From an uncultured Parabacteroides sp. (GTDB lineage: Bacteria; Bacteroidota; Bacteroidia; Bacteroidales; Tannerellaceae), in assembly GCA_947074335.1 (NCBI GenBank), contig CAMTPG010000075.1, positions 1-9,745 on the forward strand: 9,745 nt of DNA, read 5' to 3'. Positions 5,868 through 9,745 of this stretch are shown here, in pieces. The translations under genes and the position numbers were made by a program. How positions within the stretch are numbered: the stretch's first letter is position 1; every line of letters starts with the position of its first letter. The notes under the pieces were generated by a model. The model was not told the origin of the DNA, searched no databases, and saw nothing but the letters and a program-made list of their open reading frames with translations.

Positions 5868-8048
5868 ATGGCTAAAAAAGATAAGTTAACTGAAGAGCTT
5901 AAGAACCATTTTGGATTTGATGCCTTTAAAGGTAATCAGAAAGCTATTATTGAAAATGTTTTAACCGGTAACGATACCTTTGTATTGATGCCTACCGGTG
6001 GCGGAAAATCACTGTGCTATCAACTTCCCTCATTGATGATGGAAGGAACAGCCATTGTAATTTCGCCTTTGATAGCTCTGATGAAAAACCAGGTGGATGC
6101 CATGCGCAATTTCAGTGAAGAAGACGGTATTGCTCATTTCATCAACTCTTCTTTGAATAAGTCGGCAATCGATCAGGTCAAAGAGGATATCCGTTCGGGA
6201 AAAACCAAGCTGCTGTATGTAGCCCCCGAATCATTAACCAAAGAGGAGAATGTAGAGTTTTTACGTCACATCAATATCTCTTTTTATGCTGTAGACGAAG
6301 CGCATTGTATTTCGGAATGGGGACACGATTTTCGTCCCGAATACCGCCGGATACGTCCGATTATCAACGAAATCGGCAAACGCCCGCTGATAGCGCTTAC
6401 TGCAACAGCAACGCCGAAAGTGCAGCATGATATTCAGAAAAATCTGGGTATGATTGATGCCACGGTATTTAAATCTTCTTTTAACCGTTCAAATCTCTAT
6501 TATGATATTCGTCCTAAAACGACGAACGTAGACCGTGATATAATTAAATACATTAAATCCCAGGAGGGAAAATCGGGTATCGTGTATTGTCTGAGCCGTA
6601 AAAAGGTGGAAGAGTTTGCCGATATACTGAAAGCAAACGGTATTAAAGCGCTGGCTTATCATGCCGGTATGGATTCGCAGCAACGTTCGGGCAATCAGGA
6701 TGCCTTTCTGATGGAAAAAGCCGATGTTATCGTGGCCACCATTGCTTTTGGTATGGGCATTGATAAACCGGATGTACGCTATGTAATTCATTACGATATT
6801 CCGAAAAGTCTCGAAGGGTATTACCAGGAAACCGGCCGTGCAGGCCGCGACGGAGGTGAAGGACAGTGTCTGACTTTTTATGCCTATAAAGATCTGCAGA
6901 AACTGGAAAAGTTTATGCAGGGTAAACCGGTTGCAGAACAGGAAATAGGTAAACAGTTATTGCTGGAAACAGCTGCCTATGCCGAAACTTCCGTTTGTCG
7001 CAGAAAAGTGCTTTTGCATTATTTCGGCGAAGAGTACCTGGAAGAAAATTGTGGTAATTGTGATAATTGTTTGAACCCCAAGAAGCAAGTGGAAGCGAAA
7101 GAATTATTAAGCGCCGTACTCGAAGTAATAAGTACGCTAAAAGAGAAATTTAAAGCCGAATATATCGTAAACATGCTCACAGGTCATGAAACCTCCGAGA
7201 TCCAGTCGTACAAACACAATGAACTCGAAATTTTCGGTTCAGGATCGGATGAGGATGAAAAAACCTGGAATGCGGTGATCCGACAGGCTTTGATTGCCGG
7301 TTATCTGACAAAAGATATTGAAAATTACGGCTTGTTGAAAATCTCGGAAAAAGGAAGAGAGTTTATCAAGAAACCGGTATCTTTCAAAATCACTAAAGAT
7401 AATGAGTTTGATGAAGAAGAGGAAGAAACGCCTGTACGCGGCGGAGGCAGCTGTGCCGTTGATCCGGTGTTATTCTCGATGATGAAAGATTTACGTAAAA
7501 AACTCTCCAAGAAACTGGAAGTTCCTCCTTTTGTAATCTTTCAGGATCCGTCGCTCGAAGCCATGGCAACTACCTATCCGATAACTATCGACGAATTGCA
7601 GAATATTCCCGGTGTAGGTGCCGGCAAGGCCAAACGATACGGCAAGGAGTTTGTGGAGCTGATTAAACGACACGTGGAGGAGAACGAGATTGAACGTCCC
7701 GAAGATCTTCGTGTACGTACCGTAGCCAACAAATCGAAACTGAAGGTATCGATTATACAGCGAATCGACCGCAAAGTGGCACTCGATGAGATTGCCATGA
7801 CCAATGGTCTCGAATTTAATGAGCTGCTCGACGAAATCGAAGCCATTGTTTATTCAGGTACACGCATCAATATTGATTATTTCCTGAATGATGTGATGGA
7901 TGAAGATCATATGGAAGATATCTACGAATATTTTAAAGATTCGGAGACCGATGATCTGGAAGAGGCTATCGAAGAGCTGGGCAGTGATTATACCGAAGAG
8001 GAAATTCGTCTGGTTCGTATAAAATTCTTATCCGAGATGGCCAACTAA
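5868..8048 (+). CDS. recQ: ATP-dependent DNA helicase RecQ
   Basis: 3'-to-5' superfamily 2 helicase acting in recombination and replication-fork repair. Domains in order in the 726-aa protein: motif 0 FKGNQ (20-24), motif I MPTGGGKS (41-48), motif II DEAH (143-146) followed by the aromatic-rich loop WGHDFRPEY (151-159), motif III ALTATA (176-181), motif V IVATIAFGMGIDK (288-300) and motif VI QETGRAGRDG (320-329, arginine finger). The zinc site is C377, C395, C398 and C401. A winged-helix RQC domain spans about 405-505, then an acidic linker (about 511-520), then an HRDC domain (about 532-603) with NIPGVGAGKAKRYG. A further 120-residue helical, acidic C-terminal extension is absent from E. coli RecQ (609 aa); it resembles the HTH-type domain (Pfam HTH_40-like) found on many Bacteroidota and Firmicutes RecQ proteins. 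It is the last gene before a strong terminator and appears to be translated from the clpP promoter. Confidence 0.96.
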   Translation: MAKKDKLTEELKNHFGFDAFKGNQKAIIENVLTGNDTFVLMPTGGGKSLCYQLPSLMMEGTAIVISPLIALMKNQVDAMRNFSEEDGIAHFINSSLNKSAIDQVKEDIRSGKTKLLYVAPESLTKEENVEFLRHINISFYAVDEAHCISEWGHDFRPEYRRIRPIINEIGKRPLIALTATATPKVQHDIQKNLGMIDATVFKSSFNRSNLYYDIRPKTTNVDRDIIKYIKSQEGKSGIVYCLSRKKVEEFADILKANGIKALAYHAGMDSQQRSGNQDAFLMEKADVIVATIAFGMGIDKPDVRYVIHYDIPKSLEGYYQETGRAGRDGGEGQCLTFYAYKDLQKLEKFMQGKPVAEQEIGKQLLLETAAYAETSVCRRKVLLHYFGEEYLEENCGNCDNCLNPKKQVEAKELLSAVLEVISTLKEKFKAEYIVNMLTGHETSEIQSYKHNELEIFGSGSDEDEKTWNAVIRQALIAGYLTKDIENYGLLKISEKGREFIKKPVSFKITKDNEFDEEEEETPVRGGGSCAVDPVLFSMMKDLRKKLSKKLEVPPFVIFQDPSLEAMATTYPITIDELQNIPGVGAGKAKRYGKEFVELIKRHVEENEIERPEDLRVRTVANKSKLKVSIIQRIDRKVALDEIAMTNGLEFNELLDEIEAIVYSGTRINIDYFLNDVMDEDHMEDIYEYFKDSETDDLEEAIEELGSDYTEEEIRLVRIKFLSEMAN

Positions 8049-8070
8049 AGGTCCTCCTATTCCGGAAGAT

Positions 8071-8129
8071 AAAAAAGAAAAGACTGAAAAATAAAATGAT
8101 ATACTTATTTTTCAGTCTTTTCTTTTTTT
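8071..8129 (+). terminator. long perfect-arm terminator after recQ
   Basis: Arms 8071-8094 and 8105-8128 are exact reverse complements (24 bp) around a 10-base loop, ending in seven T residues (8123-8129). The core is GAAAAGACTGAAAAATAA paired with its complement, so it is AT-rich apart from a short GACTG/CAGTC centre. It lies 22 bp after the recQ stop and closes the clpP-clpX-recQ operon. Because the left arm begins with six A residues, the same hairpin could also stop minus-strand transcripts. Confidence 0.88.
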
Positions 8130-8245
8130 ATTATTCTGTTATGCTTCGGCTATCCGGAATCATTTCCTGAATTTGTTTTGTCCGTGATCTGTATTATTTT
8201 ATGCGGGAATATAATTTTTAGCATTATTTTCCGTTAAATAGATGT

Positions 8246-8253
8246 TATTTTTG
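8246..8253 (+). promoter_or_regulatory. probable -7 element for the exported isomerase gene
   Basis: TATTTTTG is a full match to TAnnTTTG and lies 13 bp before the start codon. Transcription would start near 8260, leaving only about 7 nt of leader, so the mRNA would be nearly leaderless. The -33 box is poor (ATTA at 8223-8226, 19 bp upstream). In an AT-rich region the -7 match alone is moderate evidence. The rest of 8130-8245 shows no other feature. Confidence 0.4.
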
Positions 8254-8266
8254 TCAATATTGAATT

Positions 8267-9745
8267 ATGATTAAAAGAGGTCTGTTACAAAAACTACTCC
8301 TGGTTTCGTTTCTATTTACCTGCACAGGTTTGCAGGCTCAACAATTACCCGATTCGGTAGTTATGGTTATTGCCGGTAAACCCGTTTCGATGGCCGAATT
8401 TCTGTTTATGGCACAGAAAAATGATGAAGTCGAACTGTCCGATTCTAACTCTGTGAACCAATATATTGAGTTGTTCAAGAACTTTAAGCTGAAAGTAGCG
8501 GATGCCGAAGCTTCCGGACTGGCTCGTTCACAGTCTTTCCGTAACGAACTCGATACTTACCGTGCACAACTTACTTCCTCATTTCTTTCGGATAAAGCCG
8601 GCGAAAATGCAGCCGTGCAGGATGTGTATAACCGCTATTCGGAGATGTTGGAACTGAGCCATATCCTGTTCAAAATGCCCAAACCCTCTGTTACTCAGGA
8701 TACGGTAGCCGCTTATGCTTTGGCAGATGAAGCTTATCGTCGCATCAATAACGGCGAATCCTTCGAAGCGGTTGGCCAGGCACTCGCCACGGCAAATCCC
8801 GATCTGATCCGTTACGAATATGTACATTGTCTGTTGCCCATGCAAACCGTGAAAGCCTTTGAATATGCGGCTTACGATATGCCTGTAGGCACTGTTTCTG
8901 CTCCGGTAAGAACCACACTCGGATTTCATCTCATCAAACTACATAACCGCAAACCCAATCCGGGTATGCGTACCGCGGCGCATATTTTAATACCTGTAGC
9001 ATCCGATTCAATTCCGGATGCAGACCAAACAGCCTTAAATAAAGCTAACGAAGTCTATAAACAGGCAGTAAATCAGGGAGATTTTAGTATTTTAGCGCAG
9101 ACTTATTCATCGGATGCTGCGACTGCCGGACGCGGAGGCGTTTTGCCCGAATTCGGAGCCGGCGAAATGGTGGAGAGTTTTGAAACAGCCGCTTTTGCGT
9201 TGCAAAATCCGGGCGATATCAGTGAACCGGTAAAATCGCCTTTCGGTTATCATATTATCAAGTTACTGGATAAACGCGGAATACCGGATTTTGAAGAGAA
9301 GAAAAGTAAGTGGGCACGAATTATGGCACAGGGCGAACGAAATTTTGAGTATAATCAGACCTTCGACGACCGAATGAAACAAGAATATGGTTTTCGCTTT
9401 TATCCGGAAGCCTACCGGGAACTGCAAAATCTGTGTGATGTATATTATCCCGCCAATCCGGCATTTTATACCGATATGCCACAGATGCAGACCCTGCTTT
9501 TTCATGTCAATGATACCGATTATACCCAGCGGGATTTTATGAGCTATATGCAGCGACATCCCTATTCAACCAAATCGTATAGCGGTGATTTTATGGAGGA
9601 TGTCTTTAAGTTGTATGTTCGCGAACTGCTGATACAGGCCGAAAGAGCCAATCTTTCTGTTAAATATCCGGAATATAACCATTTGATGCGCGAATATCAC
9701 GATGGCATTTTATTATTCGAAATTAGTAATAAAAAGATCTGGAAT
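8267..9745 (+). CDS. exported parvulin-type peptidyl-prolyl isomerase (SurA/PrsA-like), 3' end outside window
   Basis: The frame is open from ATG 8267 to the window edge: 493 codons with no stop. A type I signal peptide is clear: KR at 3-4, hydrophobic core about 6-20, cleavage after LQA at residue 24. An N-terminal helical SurA-N-like region (about 28-127) precedes two rotamase (PPIC) domains. Domain 2 (about 235-337) is canonical, with AAHILI, SSDAATAGRGGVLPEFGAGE, FETAAFAL and SPFGYHIIKLLD. Domain 1 (about 128-227) keeps ELSHILF at the front and LGFHLIKLHN at the end but has lost the GG-x-G-x-F core. The region after 340 is helical and expected to continue the chaperone part. The likely role is folding or escorting outer-membrane and periplasmic proteins. 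It starts a new transcription unit after the recQ terminator. Related Bacteroidota genomes carry several such paralogues, so I do not assign surA. Confidence 0.9.
   Translation, partial: MIKRGLLQKLLLVSFLFTCTGLQAQQLPDSVVMVIAGKPVSMAEFLFMAQKNDEVELSDSNSVNQYIELFKNFKLKVADAEASGLARSQSFRNELDTYRAQLTSSFLSDKAGENAAVQDVYNRYSEMLELSHILFKMPKPSVTQDTVAAYALADEAYRRINNGESFEAVGQALATANPDLIRYEYVHCLLPMQTVKAFEYAAYDMPVGTVSAPVRTTLGFHLIKLHNRKPNPGMRTAAHILIPVASDSIPDADQTALNKANEVYKQAVNQGDFSILAQTYSSDAATAGRGGVLPEFGAGEMVESFETAAFALQNPGDISEPVKSPFGYHIIKLLDKRGIPDFEEKKSKWARIMAQGERNFEYNQTFDDRMKQEYGFRFYPEAYRELQNLCDVYYPANPAFYTDMPQMQTLLFHVNDTDYTQRDFMSYMQRHPYSTKSYSGDFMEDVFKLYVRELLIQAERANLSVKYPEYNHLMREYHDGILLFEISNKKIWN

Noticed and set aside
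8312..8326. Lipobox in the signal peptide of the exported isomerase (LFTC)
   Set aside because: The residues before the Cys do not fit L-[AS]-[GA]-C, while a good signal peptidase I site (LQA) follows four residues later.

Overview
This window reads as a chromosomal housekeeping segment from a member of the Bacteroidota, most likely Bacteroidales. Three things point there. The LptB, ClpP, ClpX, RecQ and trigger-factor proteins look like the Bacteroidales versions as I remember them. No gene has a normally spaced Shine-Dalgarno sequence. Several intergenic regions carry the Bacteroidota-type promoter (TTTG, about 20 bases, TAnnTTTG) rather than a sigma-70 type. No tRNA, rRNA, CRISPR array, insertion sequence or phage gene was found.

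Layout: bases 2-76 may hold the last codons of an upstream gene. lptB (106-855, +), the lipopolysaccharide-export ATPase, follows and converges tail-to-tail, with a 39-bp overlap, on a CPBP-family membrane protease gene (817-1734, -). Upstream of that on the minus strand is a small single-RRM RNA-binding protein gene (1823-2065, -) with its own intrinsic terminator. A 326-bp divergent intergenic region (2066-2391) separates it from tig (trigger factor, 2392-3747, +) and carries promoter elements for both directions, plus a palindrome and a direct repeat in the leader of the RRM gene. tig ends at a strong terminator. A new promoter then drives clpP (3931-4596), clpX (4614-5846) and recQ (5868-8048), which are packed with 17-21 bp gaps and look like one operon ending at a very long perfect-arm hairpin (8071-8129). 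After it, a probable promoter precedes an exported parvulin-type peptidyl-prolyl isomerase gene (from 8267) that runs off the right edge.

Biologically the window is rich in protein quality control: trigger factor at the ribosome, the ClpXP protease in the cytoplasm, an intramembrane protease homologue and a periplasmic SurA/PrsA-like foldase. LptB (outer-membrane lipopolysaccharide delivery) and the periplasmic foldase both relate to envelope biogenesis; RecQ is a DNA-repair passenger in the clp operon.

I see no convincing new multi-gene system. The points most worth a second look are regulatory: the leader of the RRM gene (two copies of a U-rich 10-mer, one running into the start codon, plus a 22-bp palindrome), an inverted repeat spanning the clpP promoter spacer, and the apparent lack of a dedicated promoter for the CPBP gene. 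At protein level the degenerate isomerase domains in trigger factor and in the exported isomerase, the RecQ C-terminal extension and the V-G-Y form of the ClpX IGF loop are notable, though probably lineage-wide.
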